Source: Niabella sp.
GTDB taxonomy: Bacteria > Bacteroidota > Bacteroidia > Chitinophagales > Chitinophagaceae
Assembly (NCBI GenBank): GCA_027493055.1
Contig: JAPUDO010000082.1
Coordinates: 4,573-57,868 of the forward strand
Length of the DNA: 53,296 nt
Direction of reading: 5' to 3'
The first letter of the stretch is position 1. Every line of letters starts with the position of its first letter. A program made the translations under genes and the position numbers. The notes beneath the pieces were generated by a model. The model made no database searches. It had not been told where the DNA came from and was given only the letters and a program-made list of their open reading frames with translations. Shown here piece by piece: positions 1 through 10,126 of this stretch.

Positions 1-1838
1 TCTTGTGGCACCTTGATAAATGCTTCGTAAACAATGATCCCTTTTTTGCCCGCACCCTCTGTTTCCTTTATAACCGGTGTTATTCCTGACGCTCCGGGCC
101 TGCTGTTTTTTATAGATGCTACATAAGGGAAGTTCCCGGCATAGAATTTCCACTTAAAGCCACTTTGTAATTTCTTATTTAAATTTATTGATGGTACAAA
201 AGCTGTATCGTATGGACGCTTTGCGTTTGCATCGGGCCGCCTGAACTGCAATATTTTGGCTTTCATTAGTGATTGCATTTTGCTGTAACCAGGCAGGGAT
301 GCCAGGTTTTTTGTTTGCTTCGGGTCGTCTGCTACGTTATAAATTTCAAAATCATCATCAGCCGATTGAATATTATACCTTACGCCGGCCAAATTATTAA
401 AGCGGATGAGCTGCATCTGGTTTCTTGTTCTTCCTCTTCGGTCCAACTCAAACTCTTTGAAATCGGGAGTTCTCCCTCCTTCAAAATATTCTACATATAC
501 CTGTGATTCCTCCTGCTTTCCATTACCGGTTAAGGAAGGCAATAAAGAAACCCCGTTCGTACGTACCGGTGCAGGAACCTTTGCTACATCAGCAAATGTG
601 GACAGCCAGTCGGACAACATGGAGGGCGCATCAATTACTTTTCCTGCTTCAATATGGCCAGGCCAGGCGGCAACAGTGGGCACACGAACACCTCCTTCCC
701 AGCAATCTCTTTTGATGCCATCAAATGGCCCGTAGCTTCCAAAAAATGTGGGAAGATTAGGGACATGGGGCTGAGGCAGGTATGACTCAATAGAAGATCC
801 GTTATCAGAAGTGAAAATCACGATCGTATTGTTATCTATACGCAGGTCTTTTAATAATTGCAATACATCACCAACTGCATCATCAATTCTTTTGACAGAC
901 GTGGCGTAGCGTTTGTAGGTATCGGGCCATGCAATTTCGGGGGTAGCAGCATTGTTATCATTGTCATAAGTTGCATGGGCGTATTCGGGATAAATATAAG
1001 AATCAACTATGCCTGATGCCGTATTGATCATTTGTCCCGGCTGGTTATTCCATTGAAGCCCACCTTTCAGCCCGCCTCCCGGGGGATAAGCTTGTGTAGG
1101 TAATTCTAAAACTGCATGAGGTGCATCGTAAGCCAGGAACATAAAAAATGGCTGAGTAGTATGCGCTTCCTTATGATTGATGATCCATTGCTTAGCTTTT
1201 GCGGTCCATAAATCGGTTGTATAACATTTATCTAAACCTTCGGTAACATTTTTATAATCTTCCCATACTTCTTTCCTGCCCCTGTATATACCTTCTACCG
1301 GGTAATGCTCATGTCCGTCAGCATGGCGCATGTAACCAAAATAATGATCGAAGCCTCTTTTCAGCGGATGTGCCGGCCAGTAGGGCGCTTCTTCCTTTTC
1401 TCCCTGCAGCCCCCATTTACCAATAGCCATAGTTGCATACCCTGATTGTTTCAGAACAGTAGCTATGGTGTGGTTGTTTTCAAGGGCCTTATCAAACTGG
1501 TTGTTTCTTATATGAGCATTGGCCTGGTTAACCCCCGTAAGTAACGATGCTCTTGAAGGAGCGCAAACAGGCGCATTGCTGTATTGCTGTGTAAAAATGG
1601 CCCCGGTATTTGCCAGCTGGTCAATATGAGGGGTAAGCTCAAACGGTTTTGAGCGATCGTTGGAGGCCCTTCTCTGGTTTTGAAAAAACACACCAATATC
1701 TCCATATCCAAGATCATCCGTAAGAATAAAAATAATATTGGGTTTTGAAGATGTTGTTTGTGCTAATACAGGCACCGTTAGCCCGCAGCAGGCACAAAAA
1801 AGATAAAACCATGAGAAGAAGGCTGCTTTAAAAATCAT
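1..1838 (-). CDS. Secreted sulfatase, partial at the left window edge
   Basis: This is a sulfatase of the formylglycine-dependent (S1-type) family, expected to hydrolyse sulfate esters, probably on a glycan. The reading frame is open from an ATG at 1838 to the left edge (about 612 codons), so the C-terminus is missing. The N-terminus is hydrophobic and ends near VLAQ, consistent with a signal peptide. An N-terminal NIIFILTDDLGYGD segment supplies metal-binding aspartates. The maturation motif CAPSR lies at about residues 92-96, with Cys92 as the residue converted to formylglycine. The start overlaps the stop of the upstream sulfatase by 4 nt (ATGA), which suggests translational coupling in the SusCD operon. 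The substrate cannot be read from the sequence. Confidence 0.9.
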   Translation of the reverse strand, partial: MIFKAAFFSWFYLFCACCGLTVPVLAQTTSSKPNIIFILTDDLGYGDIGVFFQNQRRASNDRSKPFELTPHIDQLANTGAIFTQQYSNAPVCAPSRASLLTGVNQANAHIRNNQFDKALENNHTIATVLKQSGYATMAIGKWGLQGEKEEAPYWPAHPLKRGFDHYFGYMRHADGHEHYPVEGIYRGRKEVWEDYKNVTEGLDKCYTTDLWTAKAKQWIINHKEAHTTQPFFMFLAYDAPHAVLELPTQAYPPGGGLKGGLQWNNQPGQMINTASGIVDSYIYPEYAHATYDNDNNAATPEIAWPDTYKRYATSVKRIDDAVGDVLQLLKDLRIDNNTIVIFTSDNGSSIESYLPQPHVPNLPTFFGSYGPFDGIKRDCWEGGVRVPTVAAWPGHIEAGKVIDAPSMLSDWLSTFADVAKVPAPVRTNGVSLLPSLTGNGKQEESQVYVEYFEGGRTPDFKEFELDRRGRTRNQMQLIRFNNLAGVRYNIQSADDDFEIYNVADDPKQTKNLASLPGYSKMQSLMKAKILQFRRPDANAKRPYDTAFVPSINLNKKLQSGFKWKFYAGNFPYVASIKNSRPGASGITPVIKETEGAGKKGIIVYEAFIKVPQ

Positions 1839-3346
1839 TGTGTAACTTTTTTTTGAATTTTAGGATCCACAAATTCCCAATCCCTTACATGAGGATGCTG
1901 ATGCTCTTTTTTTGCTATCTGCTTAAATCGTTTTATTAGCTCAGGGTTTGCGGCTGCTATATCCCTGGTTTCAGCCCTGTCAGTTTCAAGATCATATAAT
2001 TGCCAGGGTACATCGGGGTTCTTCTCTACACCGGTGCGTACACCTTTCCATTTTCCTATGCGTATGGCTACCTGTCCGCCCTTTTCGGGATATTCAAAAT
2101 ACAGGTACTCATGTTGCTTTTGCCCCTTACGGCCGGTTAGTTCCCGGAGTATGGATATGCCGTTTACTTCAACCGGTATTTTTTGCCTTAGCAGCTCGGC
2201 AAAAGTAGGCATCATATCGTATTGTACGGATAGCAGGTTGCTTTCTTTGCCCGCGGGAATCTGGCCGGGCCACCTTGCAATGAACGGCTCGCGAAAACCA
2301 CCTTCATAAATATCCATCTTTAATCCCCTTAATCCCTGCACGCTATTAAAAAAGCGGGCATCCACTCCGCCATTAAATGTAGCGCCATTGTCGCTGGAAA
2401 ACATAATGATGGTATTGGCGTCCAGCCCCAGCCTTTTAATTTCTTTCATAACAATACCCACCTGCTCATCAAGGCAACTGATCATGCCTGCGTAGGTGGA
2501 GAGCGGGTATTGGGATGGCGCGTACCCGTTTTGCCCGTAATAAGGTTTTTCAGCAAATACAGTTTTGTATGGATCAATATATTTTTGCGGAACCTGCAAC
2601 GATACATGGGGGAGTGTGTAAGGAAGGTATAAAAAGAAAGGTTTGTTTTTATTTTTATTGATAAATGCCAGCGCCTTCTCTGTCATTTTATCAATGGCGT
2701 AAGTTTTGCCCGTATATTTTTCAAAATCTGCATCTGTTGCTGTTGCGGGATTCAGGGGTATATGTACATTAATGTAGGGATTATGCAGCGTGTCCCATTT
2801 CCCGTTTTCCCATAAATGGGAGGGATAGTAATTATGCGCCTGTTTTTGATCAAGATATCCGTAAAAATAATCGAAACCCTGTTTTAACGGATCGCCGGTG
2901 GTTTGCGGCATTCCCAGGCCCCATTTGCCAATAGCTGCTGTTGCATATCCCGCGTTTTTAAAAAGATGGCCTAATGTAAAAGTGCCTTCTGGTAAAGGCA
3001 TTTGCCCGCCTTCGAGGCTATCGGGAAAACCGCCTAATTCATAATTTCCCCTGATATAAGAATGCCCCCCGTTTTTACCGGTAAGCAACATGCACCTTGC
3101 CGGTGCGCAAACAGGGGTACCTGAATAGTGCTGGGTAAACCGCATCCCTTCTTTTGCCAAACGATCTATGTTGGGTGTCTTTATCTTTTGCTGACCATAG
3201 CAGCCTAATTCACCATAACCCATATCGTCTGCATAAATATAAATGACGTTAGGGCGTTGTGCTGCTGATGTTTGTGCATTAACGGCAATAAAAAATGCTG
3301 ATAAGAGGCCAACAGACAGGAGCATCTTTTTTAAAAGCAAATTCAT
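1835..3346 (-). CDS. Secreted sulfatase (arylsulfatase-like)
   Basis: A full-length, 503-residue sulfatase with a signal peptide of about 24 residues (ending VNAQ). Metal ligands are visible at Asp40-Asp41 (YADDMGYG), and the formylglycine motif CAPAR starts at Cys80. A second metal/catalytic region, FSSDNGATFNGG, lies in the middle of the protein. It is expected to act in the periplasm or at the cell surface on sulfated sugars. The Cys-type motif means a separate maturase is needed, and none is in this window. It follows susD with a hairpin in the gap and overlaps the next sulfatase gene by 4 nt. Two sulfatases with different local sequence suggest two sulfate positions or linkages, which is inference. 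Confidence 0.93.
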   Translation of the reverse strand: MNLLLKKMLLSVGLLSAFFIAVNAQTSAAQRPNVIYIYADDMGYGELGCYGQQKIKTPNIDRLAKEGMRFTQHYSGTPVCAPARCMLLTGKNGGHSYIRGNYELGGFPDSLEGGQMPLPEGTFTLGHLFKNAGYATAAIGKWGLGMPQTTGDPLKQGFDYFYGYLDQKQAHNYYPSHLWENGKWDTLHNPYINVHIPLNPATATDADFEKYTGKTYAIDKMTEKALAFINKNKNKPFFLYLPYTLPHVSLQVPQKYIDPYKTVFAEKPYYGQNGYAPSQYPLSTYAGMISCLDEQVGIVMKEIKRLGLDANTIIMFSSDNGATFNGGVDARFFNSVQGLRGLKMDIYEGGFREPFIARWPGQIPAGKESNLLSVQYDMMPTFAELLRQKIPVEVNGISILRELTGRKGQKQHEYLYFEYPEKGGQVAIRIGKWKGVRTGVEKNPDVPWQLYDLETDRAETRDIAAANPELIKRFKQIAKKEHQHPHVRDWEFVDPKIQKKVTQ

Positions 3347-3360
3347 AATAATTATCAGGT

Positions 3361-3390
3361 AAGGGCATAAGCTTTCCTGCTCATGCCCTT
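3361..3390 (-). terminator. Hairpin in the susD-sulfatase gap
   Basis: Arms at 3361-3372 and 3379-3390 pair over 12 bp with one mismatch around a 6-nt loop. The hairpin lies just after the susD stop codon in the direction of transcription and is not followed by a clear T-run. It could be a partial terminator or an mRNA-processing element that sets susCD expression above the sulfatases. The structure is seen; the function is inferred. Confidence 0.5.
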
Positions 3391-3418
3391 TACTTTTATT
3401 GAAATAATGAAAATACCA

Positions 3419-5314
3419 TTACCATCCGGGATTTGGTTTTAACTCCGGATTTAAAGCTATCTCGTTGGTAGGTACCTGGTACAGGTAATATTTATCTAAC
3501 CAGCCTTTACTACTTTTAACAGGATCCCCATATAAAAATCTGTAGCCTTCGGTCATTCCTGTATTATCTGCATTGCCGGTGCTCATATTCAACAGTGTTC
3601 CGCTTATTTCTGTTTTAGGTATCCACATACCATAATCCTGCTTGTTGATATACCATGCCGCTTTTTTCCATCTTCTTACATCATCAAAACCGAATCCTTC
3701 TCCCATAAGCTCAACCATTCTTTCCCTTCTTATTTCCCATAGAACAGGATCAACTGTCTGATCTCTGGCAGGATCAAAACCGGCGTCAATAGCTGCTACT
3801 GTCATTGGCGCAACACCTGCACGGGTACGGAGTTTGTTTATAGTAGCATCGGCTATAGCCTGGTTAAAACCGCCCTGTTCCCACAAACATTCAGCATAGT
3901 TCAGTAATATTTCTTCGATCTTAAAGATAGGCTTGTCCGAAGTGTTTAATGATGCAAGGTTAGAGTTCAACTCCCACTGATCATAGTACTTCCAAACATA
4001 ATAGCCGGAACGGCAGGCAACAAACGCTTTTGTAGTAGCTGCTTTCCCATCTGTAAAATTTGGAATCCGGGGAACTAATGAAGCTGACCAGTTTTGAGCA
4101 GGCAGCCGTTTCATACCTGTTCCGGGATTGGAGCAACTGGCATTGGGCTTCATGATATCAATGTATTCTTTTTCTGCTGCATTAGCGCTATAGGACCAGG
4201 TAGGGTAGGTGCCGGGTGTAGCACTTACATTGTAGGGTGGAATTACTGTATGATATAACCTCGGATCCCTGTCGCGAAAGGTAGCATACATATTTTTATC
4301 ACCCGCATACATAGTATTTCCGGCGTTTTTGATTGGTAACCCGTTCCTGGTTAAATACATATCCACAGTATGTTGCGGCATTTCAACATTATGTGATGAA
4401 GTATGCTCTATATGAGATGTATTACAATAGAAATTAGTATTTGCAAAATACTCTTTATACAAAATCACTCCGGAAACATTGGCCAGGCTTTCTGTGGTCC
4501 ACATTTCTCCATAACCTGCTGCTGCCTGTCCGTCCGTTCCAGTATAAAGTGTAGGATATTGGTCCATTAATAATTTAGATGCTCTGGCACATTCAGTAAG
4601 ATAACCGGCATAATCTCCTACCTGGTGATATTTTCTCCAGCTAGCTTCTCTTAAGGTGAACCTGGATATTGCCGCCAGCACACAGTTCTTATTGATGGTA
4701 TTCTTACCATCAGTACTTGTAAAATCCCCGATATTTTGTTCAGCCCATTTTAATCTTGCAAGAATACTATCGGCCACAATAACTCTGCTTACTCTTGGAC
4801 CATAAGCTTCTTCGGAAGAACTACCAAGCGTTTTGTTTATCCAGGGCACATCGCCAAAGCGATTGACCAGCATCATATACCAGTAAGAATGGAAAAAATA
4901 TCCAACAGCTTTCCAGTGGTCTCTTTGCGCCTGGCTCAAATCACCATCATTAATGTGATCAAGCATAATATTTATTCTTCTTATATAGCCAAAGTCCCAG
5001 CCATTACCGGAAACAGCGTCTGCTACTGTTTGCCAGGCATAAGGATTTTGCTGGCTGGTACCTTTAAATGTAAGGTAATTGGCATAATAATCCCCGCGGT
5101 ATTGCGCATCCTGCGGATAGCCTCCAGTTACAGAAGTGAGTATAGTGCCGTCTGTAAACATACCATAACAGGGAAACATATACGACTTGAAGTTGTCATA
5201 ATTCTGAAAAGCGGTAGCTTCTGTAGGGGATGTTAAAGGATATTTATCTAAAAAATCTTTTTTGCAGGAAGCAAAAAGAAATAGCAGACTAAAAACTATT
5301 AATATTTTTTTCAT
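3419..5314 (-). CDS. SusD/RagB family nutrient-binding outer membrane lipoprotein
   Basis: A 631-residue SusD-like protein that should bind glycan at the cell surface and cap the SusC-type transporter encoded just upstream. The N-terminus has a lipoprotein signal with the lipid-anchored Cys at residue 17 (FASCKKDF), followed by the typical DKYPLTSPTEATAF start of SusD proteins. The C-terminal part has the family-typical segment with IRRERMVELMGEGFGFDDVRRW, which in this family is near the end of the TPR-like scaffold. It is long for the family but within range. Spacing to susC is about 57 nt with no obvious terminator, so the two are probably one transcript. The bound polysaccharide is unknown; the downstream sulfatases point to a sulfated one. 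Confidence 0.95.
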   Translation of the reverse strand: MKKILIVFSLLFLFASCKKDFLDKYPLTSPTEATAFQNYDNFKSYMFPCYGMFTDGTILTSVTGGYPQDAQYRGDYYANYLTFKGTSQQNPYAWQTVADAVSGNGWDFGYIRRINIMLDHINDGDLSQAQRDHWKAVGYFFHSYWYMMLVNRFGDVPWINKTLGSSSEEAYGPRVSRVIVADSILARLKWAEQNIGDFTSTDGKNTINKNCVLAAISRFTLREASWRKYHQVGDYAGYLTECARASKLLMDQYPTLYTGTDGQAAAGYGEMWTTESLANVSGVILYKEYFANTNFYCNTSHIEHTSSHNVEMPQHTVDMYLTRNGLPIKNAGNTMYAGDKNMYATFRDRDPRLYHTVIPPYNVSATPGTYPTWSYSANAAEKEYIDIMKPNASCSNPGTGMKRLPAQNWSASLVPRIPNFTDGKAATTKAFVACRSGYYVWKYYDQWELNSNLASLNTSDKPIFKIEEILLNYAECLWEQGGFNQAIADATINKLRTRAGVAPMTVAAIDAGFDPARDQTVDPVLWEIRRERMVELMGEGFGFDDVRRWKKAAWYINKQDYGMWIPKTEISGTLLNMSTGNADNTGMTEGYRFLYGDPVKSSKGWLDKYYLYQVPTNEIALNPELKPNPGW

Positions 5315-5371
5315 CTGTATATTTTTAATTTATTCTAAGTTGCCTAAAGGCATTATGTTAAACAATTATCA

Positions 5372-8300
5372 TTAAAGCGTGAGGTTCAACCCGAATGAAA
5401 CGGTACGGTAAAATGGATAAGACCAGGAGAGTGACTCAGGATCATATCCTTTAGGCAGGGATGTGAAAGTGGCCGGATTTTCTACTCCTGCAAAAAAACG
5501 CACTGCGGTAACACCAGCTTTGCGAAGCAACCGCTCAGGTAATGCATAAGAAAGGGTGATGTTTTTTATGCGTAAATATGCTGCGCTTTGAAGATATTTA
5601 TCAGAAGTTCTGGTATTTGAGCCTACATTACCCATCTGGTCGTATATCCTGAAATACTTTGCATCCGGATTGGCTGCAATCATATAATCGGGACTGGACG
5701 GATCCGTACTTTTGGGTCTCCAGTAGTCGGTCTGGTTATAATACAGAGGTTGAAATACTGCATCAGTAGCGCCGGAACCTGCAAACGGGAAAATAGACTG
5801 ACCAGATAACCAGTAATCTCTTTTGCCAATTCCCTGAAGGATCACATTCAGGTCAAACCCTTTATAGTTTACTCCCAAATTAGCGCCAAACTGGTATTTC
5901 GGAGTGGTATTCCCTATAATTATCCTGTCACCCGGATTTGTCAAAGTACTAACTCCGGCATCAACCTGGTTTACACTATTATCATCATCCATCAGGTTTT
6001 TATATTTAATATCACCGGGGCGCACATTCACTCCTTTAATAGAAGTAACGCCATCTTTCAGCTTCCATGTGTTCAGATCTGAAAAGTCAGCAACTGAATA
6101 ATACCCGTCAGCAATATAACCCCATATTTGGCCCATACGCTGGCCAACATACCAATCGCTTAATAAGCCGGAAGTGTTAGTCGTATATTTTGTTATCCAG
6201 GAACTAAGGCTATATAAATTAGCGCCTATACGATAGCCTACTTCGCCAGCCCTGTCGCTCCAGCTAACAGCCAGTTCAAATCCCTGGGTACGCATACTGG
6301 CAGTATTTTGCAATGGCGGAGCTGCACCAACCACAGCCGGTAATGGAGAACCTCCGGAAAGCATTTTCCTGGTATCCCGCTGGTACACATCAAACGTACC
6401 CCGTAACCGAGATCTGAATAAGGCAATGTCTAATCCTACATCTGCAGAAGTTACTGTTTCCCATGTAAAATTGTCGCTTACCAAAGCAGGAACGCCAATT
6501 ACGGTTACCCTGTCTGAATTAGAAGCCCATACATTTGATTTGGTAACAGCCATAGCGGGAGAGTAGGAGTAGGGATCTATATTCTGATTGCCTATAGTAC
6601 CGTAACTGGCACGCAGCTTCAGCTCATTTATTGTATTTCTTACCCCGTTCATAAACTTCTCTTTAGCAATTTGCCAGCCTACCGATGCAGAAGGGAAGAA
6701 GCCAAACCTGTGACTGGGCGGAAATTTTGAGGAACCGTCATAACGTCCGTTTAATTCTAATAAATACTTATCCCTGAAATTATAATTGAACCTGTAAAAA
6801 AGGCTTTGTATGGAATATTCACTATACTCATCATGATTGACTACAGTACCGGTAGCCCCATCAAAAGATGGTATAGATAGTAATGCCTGTCCTTCAGCCC
6901 TGTTGTTGATATACTCGTAATAACTGGCTTCCTGTGCCGCGCCACCCATCAGCTTAAAGTTATGATTACCCAATGTTTTAGTATAGGTAAGATAGGCGTT
7001 AAACGCATTATAATCTGTAAAGTAGCGCCTTTTTTCATAAAAATCAGTACTGGGAATTGTATTTGCTGATAACTGTATAGTGCTATAGGTCCATTTGTTT
7101 GAATAATAGGAATAGTTTATATCGTTTTTCGTGTATGTGTACTCAAATACTCCCTGTAAATCTTTAAAAGGTTTAAAAACAGACTTAAAATACATGCGGG
7201 AATTATTGGTAATAGTATTGTTCACCTGCGAATTAAGAATGATATTCCTGGGTGTGAATATGGGCACATCATTGTCCGAATTTAAGAGGAGCGAACCGGG
7301 CATGTCTCCTTCAGGATAGTAAGAGCCTAATCTCAGCGTATATAGGCCTCCTATTTCATCGGTTGGCATTTTTTTGGTAGCCTGCGAAAATTTAATATCA
7401 ACTTCCTGGGTAAACCATTTTGTTAAATCGGCCGATACAAATGATGTTGCAGAAAGACGCTTGTAAAAATCTTTATTAGTAATTAACGGGCCATTTTCTG
7501 AGTCATATCCCCCGGACATCCTGTACCTGACATTAGATGAGCCGCCCGAAACAGATACATTGTGCGATTGTAACAAACCCTTTGTTAAAAAATTGTCGTA
7601 TATATTTTTTTCGTTTAAATAATATACGCCACCCTGGGGATCTACATAAATTCCATCACCAATGGTGTTGAATTGTGAAGGGTTTTTTTGATAATCTCTT
7701 AAATATTCACGCCACTTAGACACACTTTGAGAGCTTGCCCAATACTTATCGTTAAAGCCGCCATCAATATATGCTGTCAGGTATTCATCCAGAGAGGCTT
7801 GTACGGGTGTTCCCAATGCTTTTTCGCTACCAAAATTATTATTATAATTAACCTGAAACCTGGTGTTGGATTTTGGCCGTTTTGTAGTAATAATAATAAC
7901 ACCTCCGGCTGCCCGCGCCCCATATATGGCGGCTGATGCGGCGTCTTTTAATACGGTTACTGTTTCTACATCTTCGGGGTTCAGCATTCCAATTTCGCCC
8001 GGCACGTTATCAATAAGAATTAGCGGGCTTCCTCCGTTAATAGAAAGCGGCCCACGAATATTCAGCGAGTTGCCGTTTTGGCCGGGAGTTGAGGTCCTTG
8101 TAATCTGCAAGCCCGGAATAGCCCCCTGTAAAGCGCTGGTAGTATTAATAACCGGCCTGTCTCCCAGCACATCGCTCATATTAATCTGAGATACGGATCC
8201 TGTAAGATTTTCTTTCTTTTGTGTACCATACCCTACCACCACCACTTCTTCCAGCTTATTCTCAATAGCGGTTAATACAATGTTGGAGTAATCATCAGAT

Positions 8301-8869
8301 TTTACTGAAATTTCACGGGGTATATATCCCACATTTGATATAACAAGTATAGCATTGTCATCCTTAACATTTATGGAAAAACTGCCATCCTGGGATGTAA
8401 CGCTACCATTGTTTGTTCCTTTTTCCACAACACTCACTCCTGATAATGCCTCACCTTTATCATTAAATATTTTTCCTTTCACAGGAATCGGCAGGCGCTC
8501 ATTTTCATAACCCACAATTACAACCAATCCCTGGTTTATCTTTTTATAAGAAAAAGATGTGGTTTGTAATAGCTGATCCATTACATGATCAATGGTTGCC
8601 CGTTGGGCAAACACATCCATTTTTTGCCGGTTCAGCGCAACGCTGTCGCTATAAAAAAAACGATAACTGTAATTGTTTTCAATAAATTTTAAAACCGTTA
8701 CAATAGATTCATTTTTAAAATCAAGATTAATTCTTTTTTGGGAGACGCCATTAATGGCAAGCGCCTGAAAAGTGGTAAAAAAAATAATGAAAAGTGAAAA
8801 CTTCATTATTAGCAAAAGTTTAAACAGGGCTGGTTGCCTGTAAATGGCAAGCCCATGCAATTTTTCCAT
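5372..8869 (-). CDS. SusC/RagA family TonB-dependent transporter with an STN domain
   Basis: A 1165-residue outer membrane transporter that should import oligosaccharides using TonB energy. In order: a signal segment, an STN (secretin/TonB short N-terminal) domain at about 46-118, a carboxypeptidase-regulatory-like domain at 129-205, a TonB-box-like stretch near 207-226, a plug at about 218-335, and a beta-barrel to the C-terminus. The STN domain is the part that usually talks to a FecR anti-sigma factor, and a fecR gene lies directly upstream, so signalling by surface contact is likely. An alternative start at Met22 (8806) would place the signal peptide at the very N-terminus. Extended N-termini are common in STN-bearing SusC proteins, so the longer form is kept. 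Confidence 0.95.
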   Translation of the reverse strand: MEKLHGLAIYRQPALFKLLLIMKFSLFIIFFTTFQALAINGVSQKRINLDFKNESIVTVLKFIENNYSYRFFYSDSVALNRQKMDVFAQRATIDHVMDQLLQTTSFSYKKINQGLVVIVGYENERLPIPVKGKIFNDKGEALSGVSVVEKGTNNGSVTSQDGSFSINVKDDNAILVISNVGYIPREISVKSDDYSNIVLTAIENKLEEVVVVGYGTQKKENLTGSVSQINMSDVLGDRPVINTTSALQGAIPGLQITRTSTPGQNGNSLNIRGPLSINGGSPLILIDNVPGEIGMLNPEDVETVTVLKDAASAAIYGARAAGGVIIITTKRPKSNTRFQVNYNNNFGSEKALGTPVQASLDEYLTAYIDGGFNDKYWASSQSVSKWREYLRDYQKNPSQFNTIGDGIYVDPQGGVYYLNEKNIYDNFLTKGLLQSHNVSVSGGSSNVRYRMSGGYDSENGPLITNKDFYKRLSATSFVSADLTKWFTQEVDIKFSQATKKMPTDEIGGLYTLRLGSYYPEGDMPGSLLLNSDNDVPIFTPRNIILNSQVNNTITNNSRMYFKSVFKPFKDLQGVFEYTYTKNDINYSYYSNKWTYSTIQLSANTIPSTDFYEKRRYFTDYNAFNAYLTYTKTLGNHNFKLMGGAAQEASYYEYINNRAEGQALLSIPSFDGATGTVVNHDEYSEYSIQSLFYRFNYNFRDKYLLELNGRYDGSSKFPPSHRFGFFPSASVGWQIAKEKFMNGVRNTINELKLRASYGTIGNQNIDPYSYSPAMAVTKSNVWASNSDRVTVIGVPALVSDNFTWETVTSADVGLDIALFRSRLRGTFDVYQRDTRKMLSGGSPLPAVVGAAPPLQNTASMRTQGFELAVSWSDRAGEVGYRIGANLYSLSSWITKYTTNTSGLLSDWYVGQRMGQIWGYIADGYYSVADFSDLNTWKLKDGVTSIKGVNVRPGDIKYKNLMDDDNSVNQVDAGVSTLTNPGDRIIIGNTTPKYQFGANLGVNYKGFDLNVILQGIGKRDYWLSGQSIFPFAGSGATDAVFQPLYYNQTDYWRPKSTDPSSPDYMIAANPDAKYFRIYDQMGNVGSNTRTSDKYLQSAAYLRIKNITLSYALPERLLRKAGVTAVRFFAGVENPATFTSLPKGYDPESLSWSYPFYRTVSFGLNLTL

Positions 8870-8934
8870 AATTTTGTTTTGGAGTTAAAAAATAATAGTT
8901 GTGATTGCAGAAAACAGTCTTTCTATTTTTTTCC

Positions 8935-8960
8935 AGTGGAAATGTTGCAGCATTTCCACT
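8935..8960 (-). terminator. Perfect 10-bp hairpin between fecR and susC
   Basis: Arms 8935-8944 and 8951-8960 are perfectly complementary around a 6-nt loop. The hairpin separates the sigma/fecR pair from susC on the minus strand. It lacks a T-run in that direction, although on the plus strand a T-rich stretch follows. It may limit read-through from the constitutive regulator genes into the inducible susCD genes, which is inference. Confidence 0.5.
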
Positions 8961-9011
8961 TTTTGTTTTAATCAGGTATCATAGCAATAATCAGTTTAAT
9001 GGTAAAAAAAT

Positions 9012-10052
9012 CTATTTATATAATGTTACATTGTTATTATTAATAGTGTAGCGAAGGTTAGAAGCCAGCCGGAAAGATTCTAATATTTCCTCCAGGCTTT
9101 CATTCTCTATCCTGGCGCTAAAGCGGCGTTGCAATAATGCAGGTGTATGCACCGTAATCTTTACATTATACCAGTTTTCTAACATCGGGATAATATCCTG
9201 TAACTTCTGCTGATCAAAACTGATATAGGGTTTTAACCATTGTGTTTCCAGGAAACCTGAGTCTACAGGATTGGGTTCTATTTTAACTAGCTCCATTTCC
9301 GAAATGCTTTTACCTGCATTATCTGTTACACGTACCGGCGTGGTGTCCAAATCATTTCTTATTACAATTTTTTCGTTCGGACTTAGAAAAAGCCTTTCAT
9401 TATTCTTTTTCTTTAACAATACTTCAATAGAACCACGCAGTAATGTAGCCTGGGTATTATGTTCTTTTGAGTAGGCCCGTACATTAAAAGCAGTTCCAAG
9501 CACTTTTATATCAATAGCTTTTGTATGAACAATAAAGGGATGATTTTTGTCTTTTACAACATCAAAATAAGCTTCACCATCCAGTTCAACTTCTCTGCCA
9601 TTATTCCCTAAGGAATAAGAGATTTTTGTGTCTGCATTCAACCAAACTTTAGTACCATCAGGAAGTACCATGTTTGATTTTGACATTTTGGAAGTTTTTA
9701 CAATATGCCTTGCCTGATTCGTTTCTTTGAATTGGTATAATGCATACGCCCCCGCTAAAAGCAGGATGGACGCTGCTATGGCAATAGCCCTCAGCCATTT
9801 TCTGTGATGTAATGTCAATACAGGCTTTTGGCTCATCCGCTGGTTTAACCGGTGAACTGAAGCCTCTATTTTTTCATTGGTGTTAAATGGTTCAAAAACA
9901 ATATCTGCATTAAATAATTCTTCAACTAATTGCCTGGCTGGCTCATTATTTGAATGTTCTTTCAATAATACAGCCAGCTCAGTCTGTTCAGCCATTGTAA
10001 TCGCTCCCTCTTCTTTCTTAATCAGCAAATGCAATAGTCTGTCAATATCCAT
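9012..10052 (-). CDS. FecR family anti-sigma factor
   Basis: A 346-residue inner membrane regulator that holds an ECF sigma factor inactive and releases it when a SusC-type transporter signals substrate. It has a cytoplasmic N-terminal part (1-87), one membrane segment at about 88-106 (WLRAIAIAASILLLAGAYAL), a periplasmic FecR domain at roughly 115-215, and a C-terminal DUF4974-like domain at about 272-343. The last resembles an STN fold and is typical of Bacteroidota. It lies 74 nt downstream of the sigma factor gene and upstream of the STN-bearing susC. The partner assignment rests on this order and on the STN domain. Confidence 0.95.
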   Translation of the reverse strand: MDIDRLLHLLIKKEEGAITMAEQTELAVLLKEHSNNEPARQLVEELFNADIVFEPFNTNEKIEASVHRLNQRMSQKPVLTLHHRKWLRAIAIAASILLLAGAYALYQFKETNQARHIVKTSKMSKSNMVLPDGTKVWLNADTKISYSLGNNGREVELDGEAYFDVVKDKNHPFIVHTKAIDIKVLGTAFNVRAYSKEHNTQATLLRGSIEVLLKKKNNERLFLSPNEKIVIRNDLDTTPVRVTDNAGKSISEMELVKIEPNPVDSGFLETQWLKPYISFDQQKLQDIIPMLENWYNVKITVHTPALLQRRFSARIENESLEEILESFRLASNLRYTINNNNVTLYK

Positions 10053-10126
10053 TACAGGTTTGTTTAAATAACACTATAAGTATATAACGCTGTCACAATA
10101 GTAAAACCCCTAAAACTGCTAAAAAG